Shown here one piece after another: positions 43,636 to 52,412 of a DNA stretch of 64,000 nt; within the stretch, counting starts at the first letter, position 1, and each line of letters begins with the position of its first letter. The DNA comes from Thiofilum sp039797965. GTDB lineage: Bacteria > Pseudomonadota > Gammaproteobacteria > Thiotrichales > Thiotrichaceae. The notes beneath the pieces are model-generated. The model ran no database searches, was not told the origin of the DNA, and saw nothing but the letters and a program-made list of their open reading frames with translations. The stretch covers positions 1 through 64,000 of the forward strand of contig JBDKGX010000004.1 in NCBI GenBank assembly GCA_039797965.1, in the 5' to 3' direction. A program made the position numbers and the translations under genes.

Positions 43636-44895
43636 TTATTTTAATGCTTTTAGCGCCTGACTTAAATTCACTAAGCCATATCCATAATCATTATCCTTGC
43701 CACTTTGCCCTAAATCAATAGCAGTGCTAGTGAGAATATTAGGGTCAAAGCCTTGACGCTTCATAGAAAGTAATAGCGCTATAATGCCAGACACATGAGC
43801 GGTGGCAATAGAAGTACCGGTTGATAGCTTGTAAGAGCTTTGAGGGGAGGTAGTAAAAATTCCAACACCAGGGGCTGCCAAATCAATGTAATCACCCCGA
43901 TTGGCTTTAAACAAAACATTTTGCTTATTATCAATAGCAGTGACTGCAATGACACCTTCTAAAGCAGCAGGGTACGCGGGTTTTGCACTAGGGCCATTAT
44001 TTCCTGCAGAGGCTACCACTATAATTCCTTGTTTAATGGCTTTTGCAATCATGTCGTCTACTAAAGAATCTTGATCACCCGCAAAACTCAAATTCAAAAT
44101 ATCAACATTCGCTCTAATACACAAATCAATGGCTTGGGCAATATCTGCAGCAGTACCTGTAGTTCCGTCTGCTTTTTTACCAAAAGCTCCCACTACATAG
44201 AGTGAGGCTTCAGGAGCAATACCAATTTTAGGGTTATCGCTCACTAGAGTACCCGCAATTTCAGTACCGTGCAGTTTAGCAGCAGGCTCTTGCGCTCCCA
44301 CTAAATCAACTAAACGAATATTTTCTCGACGCAGTGACTCGTGAAAGAGATCTAATGGCGTATCAACCATACCAATTTTTACCCCCTTACCTTTAGTAAA
44401 GGGATAGGCTGCTTCCACTCCCGTTAAGGAGAAAGGGTAGCCTGTACTACTGACCACAGGTGCTATAGCTGGATTAGTCACTAAGCTGGTGTAGTAGTAG
44501 TTATTGGTATTAGCTCTTACCGTTTTCTGGTTAGCATTAATGGCCTGCCTAAGTTGCACAGGATTTTGACCATTAGTATTAGCAGTAATGAGATTGACAT
44601 TTAGTGCAGCGAGCTGAACACGCTTTTGAGGCTTAAGCTGATAAGCTTTCATGATATTATCAGCTTCTAGTGTATCTATCTCGGCATCATAGACTAATAA
44701 TAATTCATCACTAGCATACGCTTTGGATTGTAGCGGCACATAATCATGTTTCCCTACACACCAAGTAGAACTAATTTTGCAGGCCGGATTATTATAATTA
44801 GTATTTACTACAGCATAGCGCGTTCCGTCAGTACTTGAACATGCTGCTAATAAACCAGCCAAAGTGATAGTTACTAATATCCCTTTTTTACTCAT
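43636..44895 (-). CDS. S8 subtilisin-like protease lipoprotein
   Basis: A protein of about 419 residues. A lipobox LLAAC places the lipid-bearing Cys at residue 19. Residues 61-137 have a beta-alpha-beta-beta-alpha-beta layout (ELLLVYD, a helix, RVQLAAL, NVNLITA, a helix, KTVRANT), like a subtilase prodomain. The catalytic domain follows: Asp178 (IGMVDTPLD), His209 (LHGTEIAG), the oxyanion Asn in SAGNNGPS, and Ser362 (STGTSIATAHVSG). I start it at the ATG at 44895, where the lipoprotein signal begins. It is expressed with the sigma and anti-sigma genes. Confidence 0.85.
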   Translation of the reverse strand: MSKKGILVTITLAGLLAACSSTDGTRYAVVNTNYNNPACKISSTWCVGKHDYVPLQSKAYASDELLLVYDAEIDTLEADNIMKAYQLKPQKRVQLAALNVNLITANTNGQNPVQLRQAINANQKTVRANTNNYYYTSLVTNPAIAPVVSSTGYPFSLTGVEAAYPFTKGKGVKIGMVDTPLDLFHESLRRENIRLVDLVGAQEPAAKLHGTEIAGTLVSDNPKIGIAPEASLYVVGAFGKKADGTTGTAADIAQAIDLCIRANVDILNLSFAGDQDSLVDDMIAKAIKQGIIVVASAGNNGPSAKPAYPAALEGVIAVTAIDNKQNVLFKANRGDYIDLAAPGVGIFTTSPQSSYKLSTGTSIATAHVSGIIALLLSMKRQGFDPNILTSTAIDLGQSGKDNDYGYGLVNLSQALKALK

Positions 44896-44905
44896 GACAT
44901 ACCAC

Positions 44906-45724
44906 TCAAGAGCAGATATCAGATTGATCAGCTTTACCAAAAATTTCTAGTATATTGTCGTAGGTAGTACGTATTTGCTTAACGTAATTATCGGTTGCTT
45001 CTAAAGTACTGGTAAACTTGATCAAATACATATCTGGATTATTAGAAGGAGGGGTTTGGAGCAGCTCCATATTATTAGTTTGTAAGAAAGTACGTACCTG
45101 CTCAACAGTAGTAGAATCTTTAAAATCTACGTAAGCTAGTTGATCATTAGGAATTAATTTGATTTTAATGCTACCTGACGTATCACACACTTCCCCACTA
45201 GCTATGCTAGCTGTGCTATAGGAGGTAGGTGCCACATTAGCTTGTTGGTGAGAGAGATAGTAATAAATACCACCCGCACCCACCTGACACACTAACAAAC
45301 CTGCTAGCACGGCATTAGCCGGAGTCAACCATTCTGCACTGAATAACTCACTAAACCACTTACCCCATCTACTAGGTTTAGTAACATGAGTGTTAGTAGT
45401 AGGTTTAATGATTGGACGTGCGAGGTCTACACTAGCCGTATGTGCAATCGAGTCCTGCTTTTGCTCATCCTCACGTGCAATACGTTTTAATAAATTATCT
45501 AGACGTTGCGGTGTCGTATCTAGAGCAGCTAACTCTAATAATTGAGCATCCTGACAAACTAGCTTTTTCATTTGCTCTTCGTGTGCTAGTTCGTCTTTCA
45601 ACTCAGGAAATTGTATTAGAGCGTTATCTACCAACTCTTTTTCTGCAGCCGACAACTGACCTGTCAAATACCATGGCAATAAGAGACGTGCCTCTTCCAG
45701 CAGGGCTTCATTGTTTCGACTCAT
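44906..45724 (-). CDS. Anti-sigma factor with a prodomain-like outer domain
   Basis: A 272-residue single-pass membrane protein. The N-terminal 90 residues form the helical sigma-binding part (EARLLLPWYLTGQLSAAEKELV), resembling anti-sigma domains without the zinc-binding His-Cys-Cys motif. One membrane helix lies at about 135-157. The outer part (186-265) has a strand-helix-strand-strand-helix-strand layout (LAYVDF, TVEQVRTFLQ, LLQTP, MYLIKF, YVKQIRTTY, ILEIFG), the same order as a subtilase prodomain. It sits between the sigma gene and the protease gene. Confidence 0.75.
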   Translation of the reverse strand: MSRNNEALLEEARLLLPWYLTGQLSAAEKELVDNALIQFPELKDELAHEEQMKKLVCQDAQLLELAALDTTPQRLDNLLKRIAREDEQKQDSIAHTASVDLARPIIKPTTNTHVTKPSRWGKWFSELFSAEWLTPANAVLAGLLVCQVGAGGIYYYLSHQQANVAPTSYSTASIASGEVCDTSGSIKIKLIPNDQLAYVDFKDSTTVEQVRTFLQTNNMELLQTPPSNNPDMYLIKFTSTLEATDNYVKQIRTTYDNILEIFGKADQSDICS

Positions 45725-45744
45725 GACAATTAATCGCTCATAAA

Positions 45745-46353
45745 TTAAAGATCAAACTCCACTATCCCAGCTTTCTCAAGTAATTGAGCTAAGCGCTTAC
45801 GGGCATAGAACATACGGGTTTTGACCGTGTTTTCAGAAATCCCCAGTAATAAAGCAACTTCTTTGACAGATTTATCTTCAAAATAGGTTAAACGTAGTAC
45901 TTCTTGGTGTTCAGTGGTTAACTGTGACATGAGGCGTACTAATTGCTGTTTCATATCGGCAGCTTCTAACTCATCTTCTAATGAGTCTGCCGGATCAATC
46001 ATTGCCAATAGCGCTTCATCATCACCGAGGGTTACCTCTGAAGTTTTACGCAACCATGAAATTAACTTATTGCGGGTAATCGAATAAATCCAAGTGGATG
46101 GCTTCGACTTCCCCTCAAATCTGCCAGCGGAGCGCCAAACATCAAACATGGCTTCATCAACAATATCAGCAGCCTGTGCTAAATCATCATTTAATAATCG
46201 TGCACAATAACTCACTAATCGGGGTTGATATTTAAGATACAACTTACTAAAAGCACCACGATCCCCTAGGGCAACCTGAGCTAATAGTATTTCATCGTCA
46301 GTCGGTTTCGCTAACTCAGTAGCGTCCGCCCCATGCTTTGTGAAACCAGTCAT
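45745..46353 (-). CDS. ECF-type RNA polymerase sigma factor
   Basis: A 202-residue sigma factor with region 2 (YQPRLVSYCARLL ... DEAMFDVWRSAGRF ... PSTWIYSITRNKLISWLR) and region 4 (QEVLRLTYFEDKSVKEVALLLGISENTVKTRMFYARKRL). It has no region 1 or 3, as expected for the extracytoplasmic-function group. It is first in an operon with its anti-sigma and a subtilase, with 20 bases to the next gene. A candidate ECF promoter overlaps its own start, suggesting autoregulation. Confidence 0.9.
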   Translation of the reverse strand: MTGFTKHGADATELAKPTDDEILLAQVALGDRGAFSKLYLKYQPRLVSYCARLLNDDLAQAADIVDEAMFDVWRSAGRFEGKSKPSTWIYSITRNKLISWLRKTSEVTLGDDEALLAMIDPADSLEDELEAADMKQQLVRLMSQLTTEHQEVLRLTYFEDKSVKEVALLLGISENTVKTRMFYARKRLAQLLEKAGIVEFDL

Positions 46354-46360
46354 AAGATAT

Positions 46361-46384
46361 GTCGCCTCAAACTATCGATAGGTT
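46361..46384 (-). promoter_or_regulatory. Candidate ECF autoregulatory promoter
   Basis: Read on the minus strand, AACC and CGAC are separated by exactly 16 bases, matching the AACC-N16-CGTC/CGAC layout of many ECF promoters. The -10 ends eight bases before the sigma ATG, so a leaderless or nearly leaderless transcript is implied. A near-palindrome TCAAAC...GTTTGA overlaps the element. Confidence 0.4.
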
Positions 46385-46912
46385 TGATTTTTTCGATACC
46401 ATTTGCAAACATTTTTATAAAATGCTCAGGCAATTATAAAAAAACACTACTTTTCCCCATTGCCCCTCTTTATGGTGGCGCATATTACACGAATCATCAC
46501 TGATTAATGCTATTAACTTTCCCAACCTGTCTTATAAGCTGATAGAAGCAAAATCTTTAAAAAATTTGCATTTCATTTGAACCAACTGGAAAGTCGTCCC
46601 GACTCATGAATATCGAATGGGGTTAAATGACCTTAGTTTAGTTAAACTTAACTAGTTGTAAGACTCTATTCGATAGGCGGTTTCGACCGCCAACTTTAAA
46701 CTGACACTACACACTCAAACTAGTTATTAAAAAATTATAATACTCCCTCGCAAGTCTAGCGGGTTTGTATAGTACTACTATACACCCGCCTCTTTTAAAG
46801 CTATATCTATAATAGCTAACACTCTATTATCACTAGCTAGCTAGCTCAATACAATCAATTATCGTATGGTATGTTGCAATAAATTTGTAACGCACTTTTT
46901 CGGATCATTGTA
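46385..46912. other. Long intergenic region upstream of fbp with predicted RNA hairpins
   Basis: About 530 bases without an ORF. Three hairpins can be read on the plus strand: AGTCG-TCC-CGACT (46592-46604), GGCGGT-TTCG-ACCGCC (46676-46691, a very stable UUCG tetraloop), and a larger one at 46759-46789. A TATAAT lies at 46736-46741. A second TATAAT is at 46808-46813, followed by a CTAGCTAGCTAGCT run. It may hold a small RNA, an fbp leader, or both. I do not recognise a known RNA family. Confidence 0.4.
46759..46789 (+). terminator. Terminator-like hairpin in the fbp upstream region
   Basis: GCGGG pairs with CCCGC, and inside them TGTATAG pairs with CTATACA, leaving a TACTA loop; two bases bulge on the left. 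TCTTTT follows. It could end a small RNA or act as an attenuator about 120 bases before fbp. Confidence 0.5.
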
Positions 46913-47926
46913 ATGTATAAAATAGGTATTACTCTCACTCAATATATTATTGAAGAGCAACGTAAAACTACTCAAGCTAGTGGCGAGTTTACTGCTTTGT
47001 TGAATGACATTGCGGTCGCCTGCAAAAAAATCTCCAGTCTCACTCGCAAAGGTGACTTGGTGGGCATTTTAGGCTCAGCAGGGTCAGCTAATGTACAAGG
47101 TGAAGAACAGAAAAAAATGGACGTTATTACTAATGAGGTTTTTATTGAAGCCTTACAAAATAACGGACATGTTGCAGCTTTAGCCTCTGAAGAAATGGAT
47201 GAGGTTTACAACCTGCCTGAAGGTAAAGTTCGTGGTAACTACTTAGTCACTTTTGACCCCCTAGATGGCTCCTCTAATATGGATGTCAATGTATCAGTGG
47301 GTACTATTTTCTCGATATTACAAGCACCTGAAGGCATTAATAACCCCAGTGCTGAAGACTTTTGCAAAGTAGGTACAGAGCAAATTGCTGCCGGCTATTG
47401 CTTATATGGTCCAGCTACTATTCTAGTTCTGACCACGGGTAATGGCGTCACTATGTTTACGCTGGATCGTGACTCAGGTTCTTTTATTTTGACCCGTAAA
47501 GATGTGGAAATACCAGCAGACACGCGTGAGTTTGCGATCAATACATCTAATGCACGTTTTTGGGAAGATCCTGTAAAACGCTACATTGACGAATGTTTGG
47601 CAGGCAAGGAAGGTACTCGAGGCGCTGACTTCAACATGCGTTGGGTTGCCTCAATGGTAGCGGAGGTACACCGTATTTTGACTCGTGGTGGTATTTTCAT
47701 GTACCCCATTGACTCAAAAATGAAAAAATCGGGTAAAGAAGGTAAATTGCGCCTGCTTTACGAAGCTAACCCTATGAGCATGATTGTAGAGCAAGCGGGC
47801 GGTATGGCTGTCACTGGCTATGAGCGGATTCTTGATATTCAACCCCATTCATTACACCAACGTGTTCCTGTGATTTTAGGCTCTAAGAATGAAGTTCAAC
47901 GGCTTTATGATTACCATAAAGCTTAA
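46913..47926 (+). CDS. fbp: Class I fructose-1,6-bisphosphatase
   Basis: A 337-residue enzyme that hydrolyses fructose 1,6-bisphosphate to fructose 6-phosphate in gluconeogenesis and the Calvin cycle. Signatures are SAGSANVQGEEQKKMD, the metal site SEEMDEV and DPLDGSSNMDVNVSVGTIF, and the C-terminal GKLRLLYEANPMSMIVEQAGG. The start ATG has only a weak GGA nine bases upstream. An extended, hairpin-rich upstream region suggests post-transcriptional control. Confidence 0.93.
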   Translation: MYKIGITLTQYIIEEQRKTTQASGEFTALLNDIAVACKKISSLTRKGDLVGILGSAGSANVQGEEQKKMDVITNEVFIEALQNNGHVAALASEEMDEVYNLPEGKVRGNYLVTFDPLDGSSNMDVNVSVGTIFSILQAPEGINNPSAEDFCKVGTEQIAAGYCLYGPATILVLTTGNGVTMFTLDRDSGSFILTRKDVEIPADTREFAINTSNARFWEDPVKRYIDECLAGKEGTRGADFNMRWVASMVAEVHRILTRGGIFMYPIDSKMKKSGKEGKLRLLYEANPMSMIVEQAGGMAVTGYERILDIQPHSLHQRVPVILGSKNEVQRLYDYHKA

Positions 47927-47955
47927 GTACTCGTTTTAGTATTAAAGTACTTATG

Positions 47956-47992
47956 AAGAACAGTAGTTGTACTTAAATAAACTGCTGTTCTT
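47956..47992. terminator. Hairpin between fbp and ribF
   Basis: Arms AAGAACAGTAGTT and AACTGCTGTTCTT, with one G-T type mismatch, around an 11-base loop. It overlaps the 3' end of ribF and lies after fbp, so it may end transcription from both sides. Confidence 0.5.
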
Positions 47993-48905
47993 GCAACCAC
48001 AATCGAGTACTTTGACTATCGAGAGCAATCTGAACCTTTAATGCATCAATCGATGCAAATTTTTGTTCATCACGCAAAAACTGCAAAGGTTCCACGTGAA
48101 TCGTTCGCCCATAGACATTTTGATTGAAGTCAAACACGTGAATCTCAAACCGTAACCCTACCCCATTCACTGTAGGCCGCTGTCCTAAATTAGCAACACC
48201 ATACAATGGCTGCTCGCCCAAACCATAAATCCGTACGACATAGACACCTCGCCGTAGCGCCAAATTATCAGGCATTTTTAGATTCAGGGTAGGAAAACCA
48301 ATAGTGCGTCCTAGACGTCGCCCACCCGATACCTTCCCTGATAATTGATAAGGATCATCGAGCAAAGCGTTAACTTGTTTTAGATGGGCTTGCGCTAAGT
48401 ACTCACGAATTAATGAGCTACTAATTCGCTGATTTCCTGCCAATCTTGTAGGTGTATCTACCACCTTCATACCATATTGGGCGCCTAAGTGTTGCAGTAG
48501 CTGATAATCCCCTTTACGCCCTGCACCAAACCTAAAATCATCACCCACCACTAAGTACTTTACCTGTAAGGCTTTGATCAGTACTTGTGTTACAAAATCT
48601 TCCGCAGGCATACACGCCAAAGCCTTGTTAAAATGCAAGCACACAAAGTACTCAAATCGCTCGCGCTTTAAACAGCGCACTTTATCTCGCAACGGATAAA
48701 TACGGCTGGGTGGAGGTTTGCGAAAGTACTCGGCAGGTAAGGGTTCAAAACTGATGACGGTTGAAGCTAAATCCAACTCATGAGATTTTTGAATCACATG
48801 CTGAATGACTTGCTGATGCCCTAAATGTACACCATCAAAATTTCCAATCGTGGCCCCACAAGGTTGTGTTGCGGGATAGTCATTGAGATGGCGTACTAAA
48901 CGCAT
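47973..48905 (-). CDS. ribF: Bifunctional riboflavin kinase/FAD synthetase
   Basis: A 310-residue enzyme that makes FMN and then FAD. The N-terminal adenylyltransferase domain has TIGNFDGVHLGHQQVI and SSSLIREYLAQ; the C-terminal kinase domain has GRTIGFPTLNLK and GVYVVRI. The start codon shares one base with the trmL stop (TAATG), so the two genes are coupled. FAD produced here serves the lactate dehydrogenase and lipoamide dehydrogenase described above. Confidence 0.93.
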   Translation of the reverse strand: MRLVRHLNDYPATQPCGATIGNFDGVHLGHQQVIQHVIQKSHELDLASTVISFEPLPAEYFRKPPPSRIYPLRDKVRCLKRERFEYFVCLHFNKALACMPAEDFVTQVLIKALQVKYLVVGDDFRFGAGRKGDYQLLQHLGAQYGMKVVDTPTRLAGNQRISSSLIREYLAQAHLKQVNALLDDPYQLSGKVSGGRRLGRTIGFPTLNLKMPDNLALRRGVYVVRIYGLGEQPLYGVANLGQRPTVNGVGLRFEIHVFDFNQNVYGRTIHVEPLQFLRDEQKFASIDALKVQIALDSQSTRLWLQEQQFI

Positions 48906-49366
48906 TAGTTTAACCCTTGAAACTGCTGTTGACGTAACGCTTCATACACCACAATAGCAGCCGTATTGGATAAATTTAAACTGCGGCTTTCGGGTAACAT
49001 CGGCAAGCGCAAACAGTGCTCGCCTAAAGCCGCCAAAATAGGCTCTGGCAAACCTCTGGTTTCGGGGCCAAATAGAAAAATATCACCCGCCTCAAATGCA
49101 AAGTCACTATAAGAGCGTGTAGCTTTTGTCGACAAGGCAAATAACCGCTTATTGGCAGCATACTGACAAAAAGCGGCGAAACTTTCATGCTCTTGGACGA
49201 CAGCTAAGTCTAAATAATCCATTCCCGCACGGCGTAAACGCTTTTCATCCATCTGGAATCCCAAAGGATGAATCAAGTGCAGTACACAACCTGTATTGGC
49301 ACACAAACGCATAATATTGCCGGTATTAGGGGGAATCTCCGGCTCATAAAGGGCTACTTCAAACAT
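48905..49366 (-). CDS. trmL: tRNA (cytidine/uridine-34-2'-O)-methyltransferase TrmL
   Basis: A 153-residue SPOUT-fold methyltransferase that 2'-O-methylates the wobble base of tRNA-Leu. It has the N-terminal ALYEPEIPPNTGNIMRLCANTG, the FGPETRGLP segment and the C-terminal trefoil-knot motif LPMLPESRSLNLSNTAAIVVYEALRQ. The length is typical for TrmL. It is directly upstream of ribF. Confidence 0.93.
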   Translation of the reverse strand: MFEVALYEPEIPPNTGNIMRLCANTGCVLHLIHPLGFQMDEKRLRRAGMDYLDLAVVQEHESFAAFCQYAANKRLFALSTKATRSYSDFAFEAGDIFLFGPETRGLPEPILAALGEHCLRLPMLPESRSLNLSNTAAIVVYEALRQQQFQGLN

Positions 49367-49384
49367 TGCTCTAACATTCTAATT

Positions 49385-50665
49385 TTATTCGGTTCGGTAA
49401 ATATGGCGTCCTGCCAACCATGCTTGGCGTACTTTGCCATTAAAACTCCAGCCAGCAAATGGCGTATTTTTGCCTTGACTGAGCATAGACTCATATTCCA
49501 ATGTCCACAACGCTTCAAGATCCAGCATGACTATATCTGCAGGCGCCCCCACTTGTAACCGACCTGCTGCATCGTGAATAATCGCCGCAGGGGCTGAGGT
49601 TACTTTAGCAATGGCTTGCTCTAGCGATAAATAACCCTGCTCCACTAAGCGTAATGTTAGAGGTAACAAGGTTTCTAATGCTGAAATCCCCGGCTCAGTT
49701 TGTTGGAAGGGCGCTAATTTAGCATCAATTTCATGGGGCTGATGATCGGAGCAAATCGCATCAATGGTGTTATCCGCTAATCCTTCAATCAGCGCTTCAC
49801 GGTCACGTTCAGAGCGTAAGGGCGGACGCACATGACACAGCGGATTAAAATCAGCTACATCCATTTCAGTTAAGAATAATTGATGAGCCGCTACGTCAGC
49901 CGTCACCGGTAAGCCTTGGGCTTTCGCTTGACGAATTAAACGCACACTACCTTCAGCCGATAACCGACAAAAATGCACACGTGTGCCTGTCATTTCAATC
50001 AAAGCTAAGGTTTGAGCCACGGCTACGGTTTCAGCGGCGGATGGAATTGCCGCAAAACCTAAACGGCTAGCTACTGCACCTTCATGCACCATCCCACCTG
50101 CAGCCAGTGCGACCTCCAGTGGATAGATAAAGACGGTAATATTATGAGTACTGGCATACTCCATCGCTAAACGTTGCACTCGCAAACTTTGTAAGGGTTG
50201 CCAACCGTTAGTAACCCCCACACAGCCCGCCCGCTTTAACCCACCCATATTACTCAAGCGCTCGCCCTGTAAATCTTGGGTTAAATTACCGAGTACTCGA
50301 ATATGGGCATAGCCTAAATTGCGGTTAATATCTTGAATCAGATTAAATTGGGCAGAGTTACCCACCATCGCAGCAGGCTCTGGCTGATAGGTCAATGTGG
50401 TAATACCACTGGCAATAGCAGCATAAGTTTCGCTAGCTAAAGTGGCTTTATAGTCCAAACCTGGTTCACGTAGCCATGCTGCCAAATCCACACAGCCGGG
50501 CATGACTGTTAGATCATTGGCATCAATATAGCGCTCAGCGTTAAACCCCTCTGGCTCATCACCGATAAAGGCAATTTTACCATCTGCCATACCTAAACTG
50601 CGGGCTTTGCTATCCACATCTAACACACAACCTACTAATTGGGCATTATGGATTAGTGTTTTCAT
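49385..50665 (-). CDS. pyrX: Non-catalytic dihydroorotase homologue (PyrC'/PyrX)
   Basis: A 426-residue dihydroorotase-like protein. The HxH metal motif of active enzymes (DLHVHLREPG) is replaced by DLAAWLREPG (residues 60-69), and the MPNTNP segment by TYQPEP, so it cannot bind metal normally. Such proteins assemble with PyrB into a dodecamer and hold the aspartate transcarbamylase in shape. It starts inside the pyrB stop region with a four-base ATGA overlap, which fits co-translation. Confidence 0.88.
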   Translation of the reverse strand: MKTLIHNAQLVGCVLDVDSKARSLGMADGKIAFIGDEPEGFNAERYIDANDLTVMPGCVDLAAWLREPGLDYKATLASETYAAIASGITTLTYQPEPAAMVGNSAQFNLIQDINRNLGYAHIRVLGNLTQDLQGERLSNMGGLKRAGCVGVTNGWQPLQSLRVQRLAMEYASTHNITVFIYPLEVALAAGGMVHEGAVASRLGFAAIPSAAETVAVAQTLALIEMTGTRVHFCRLSAEGSVRLIRQAKAQGLPVTADVAAHQLFLTEMDVADFNPLCHVRPPLRSERDREALIEGLADNTIDAICSDHQPHEIDAKLAPFQQTEPGISALETLLPLTLRLVEQGYLSLEQAIAKVTSAPAAIIHDAAGRLQVGAPADIVMLDLEALWTLEYESMLSQGKNTPFAGWSFNGKVRQAWLAGRHIYRTE

Positions 50666-51648
50666 ACAGCATTTCCCCCCATAATCATGGCCATGACTGC
50701 CATACGCACGGCAATACCGTTGGTAACTTGCTCTAAAATCACTGAGCGCGGACCATCTGCTACGCGGCTATCAATTTCTATACCACGATTAATAGGCCCC
50801 GGATGCATTACAATGGCATCAGGTCGAGTTAACTCCAAACGTTTTTCGGTCAAACCATACAGTTTGAAAAACTCACGCTCTGAGGGCAATAACGCACTAC
50901 CCATTCGCTCACGTTGTAGGCGCAACATAATCACTACGTCCACATCACGCAAACCTTCATCCATATCGGTGTAAACCTTTACCCCCATTTTTTCGACTTC
51001 AACAGGCAATAAAGTTTTCGGGGCAATGACCCGAACCTCACCCGTAGCTAAAGTATTAAGTGCATGAATTTCTGAGCGAGCTACCCGTGAATGGAGAATA
51101 TCACCCACAATAGCGACTTTCAGTGGAGCAAACTCACACTTGTGCTTACGGATAGTAAACATATCTAACATGGCTTGAGTGGGGTGTGCATGACGACCAT
51201 CCCCTGCATTCAAGACACTGACATGAGGTGCGGCATAGCGGGCAATAAAATGGGCGGCTCCCGAATGCTCGTGACGAACCACAAACATATCCGCATTCAT
51301 AGCCTCAAGATTGCGGATAGTGTCTAGTAACGTCTCACCCTTGGAGGCTGATGAAGTACGAATATCTAAACTCGTCACATCCGCACCTAGACGTTGAGCA
51401 GCAATCTCAAAGGTGACTCGCGTTCGTGTAGAGTTTTCAAAAAACAAGTTCATAACGGTCTTACCACGAAGCAACGGTGCTTTTTTTTGTTGCTTTTCAG
51501 GTATAGCCATAAACTGTTCTGCACGATCAAGGATTTCCTCTAACAATAGAGGAGGTAAACCTTCGATAGTAAGAAAATGACGTAAGCGGCCATCAGGAGA
51601 TAGCTGCATAGAAGACGGTAGTGCACCGGGAAGAAGATGCTTATACAT
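50662..51648 (-). CDS. pyrB: Aspartate carbamoyltransferase catalytic subunit
   Basis: A 328-residue enzyme forming carbamoyl aspartate in pyrimidine synthesis. The carbamoyl-phosphate site FFENSTRTRVTFEIAA, a GDGRHAHPTQAMLD motif, DILHSRVARS and HPGPINRGIEI are all present. The extended N-terminus before LRHFLTIEGLPP is typical of pyrB genes paired with a pseudo-dihydroorotase. It is separated from pyrR by about 250 bases with a likely promoter and a hairpin. Confidence 0.93.
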   Translation of the reverse strand: MYKHLLPGALPSSMQLSPDGRLRHFLTIEGLPPLLLEEILDRAEQFMAIPEKQQKKAPLLRGKTVMNLFFENSTRTRVTFEIAAQRLGADVTSLDIRTSSASKGETLLDTIRNLEAMNADMFVVRHEHSGAAHFIARYAAPHVSVLNAGDGRHAHPTQAMLDMFTIRKHKCEFAPLKVAIVGDILHSRVARSEIHALNTLATGEVRVIAPKTLLPVEVEKMGVKVYTDMDEGLRDVDVVIMLRLQRERMGSALLPSEREFFKLYGLTEKRLELTRPDAIVMHPGPINRGIEIDSRVADGPRSVILEQVTNGIAVRMAVMAMIMGGNAV

Positions 51649-51763
51649 CGGAATCAGGGCAGTCTAATTAAATTCGCGCCATGTTACTCTTTTGCTGCTT
51701 TGCAATAAACCCTTAATCTGCTCCTATATTGGAATTTTTATCAGAATTAAGAGGAGTACTTTA

Positions 51764-51791
51764 CTTATCACTACACATTAGCGCCTGACAA
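51764..51791 (-). promoter_or_regulatory. Candidate pyrB promoter
   Basis: On the minus strand TTGTCA and GATAAG are 16 bases apart, a fair match to the housekeeping consensus. It would give pyrB a leader of about 110 bases independent of pyrR. Confidence 0.35.
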
Positions 51792-51842
51792 GAACTTGTA
51801 AATAAAAGAAAAATTTTTGATATTAGGGTGGCATTAACAGTT

Positions 51843-51875
51843 GAGTACTTTTAACACACTCATTTTAAAGTACTC
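51843..51875. terminator. Hairpin made of AGTACT arms after pyrR
   Basis: GAGTACTTT and AAAGTACTC pair around a 15-base loop, about 25 bases after the pyrR stop codon. It may end or pause pyrR transcription. Each arm contains one AGTACT. Confidence 0.4.
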
Positions 51876-51899
51876 GCTACTGTCTCTAAACCCAGTACT

Positions 51900-52412
51900 T
51901 TATTTAGTTTTACGAGGAATAAGGGTCATACTCAAAGGATCAGGCCCTTCAATTACATACTCTCTATCGTGCCCCGGCTCTTCATGCAGCGCACAAACTT
52001 GCGCTTCGATGGGCAACTCTCGCCCCCCTCGCGACACTAACACAATCAGTGTAATGGTTTTCGGCCGACCGTAATCAAATAACTCATTCATAGCAGCTCG
52101 CACAGTACGACCACTATAAAGAATATCGTCCACTAACAACACATGACGATCATCAACCTGAATAGGCATCCGTGAAGGTTGCTTAGGTTTAGGCAGACCT
52201 GAGCGATATAAATCATCACGATAAAAACTGACATCAAGTTGCCCCGGCTCTTCGGGTAACGCTAAGCGCTGATAAAGCTCCTGAGCCAACCAGACACCGG
52301 AGGTATGAATACCAACCAGTACAGGATCCACTAATTGTTTATCATTAATATAAGTACGCAACTGTTGCTCAAGCTGATCAAGTAGGGCTTGCAAATCATA
52401 GGTTTTGACCAT
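51900..52412 (-). CDS. pyrR: PyrR-family phosphoribosyltransferase/pyrimidine regulator
   Basis: A 170-residue PRTase-fold protein. The PRPP-binding motif is VLLVDDILYSGRTVRAA; HTSGVWLAQEL forms the PP loop. PyrR can make UMP from uracil; in Bacillus it also binds pyr mRNA to cause attenuation, whereas in Pseudomonas-like bacteria its regulatory role is less clear. It begins within ruvX, in the conserved tonB-algH-ruvX-pyrR order. Confidence 0.9.
   Translation of the reverse strand: MVKTYDLQALLDQLEQQLRTYINDKQLVDPVLVGIHTSGVWLAQELYQRLALPEEPGQLDVSFYRDDLYRSGLPKPKQPSRMPIQVDDRHVLLVDDILYSGRTVRAAMNELFDYGRPKTITLIVLVSRGGRELPIEAQVCALHEEPGHDREYVIEGPDPLSMTLIPRKTK

Noticed and set aside
46830..46850. CTAGCTAGCTAGCT run before fbp as a regulatory repeat
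   Set aside because: It is a short self-complementary simple repeat with no evidence of function.
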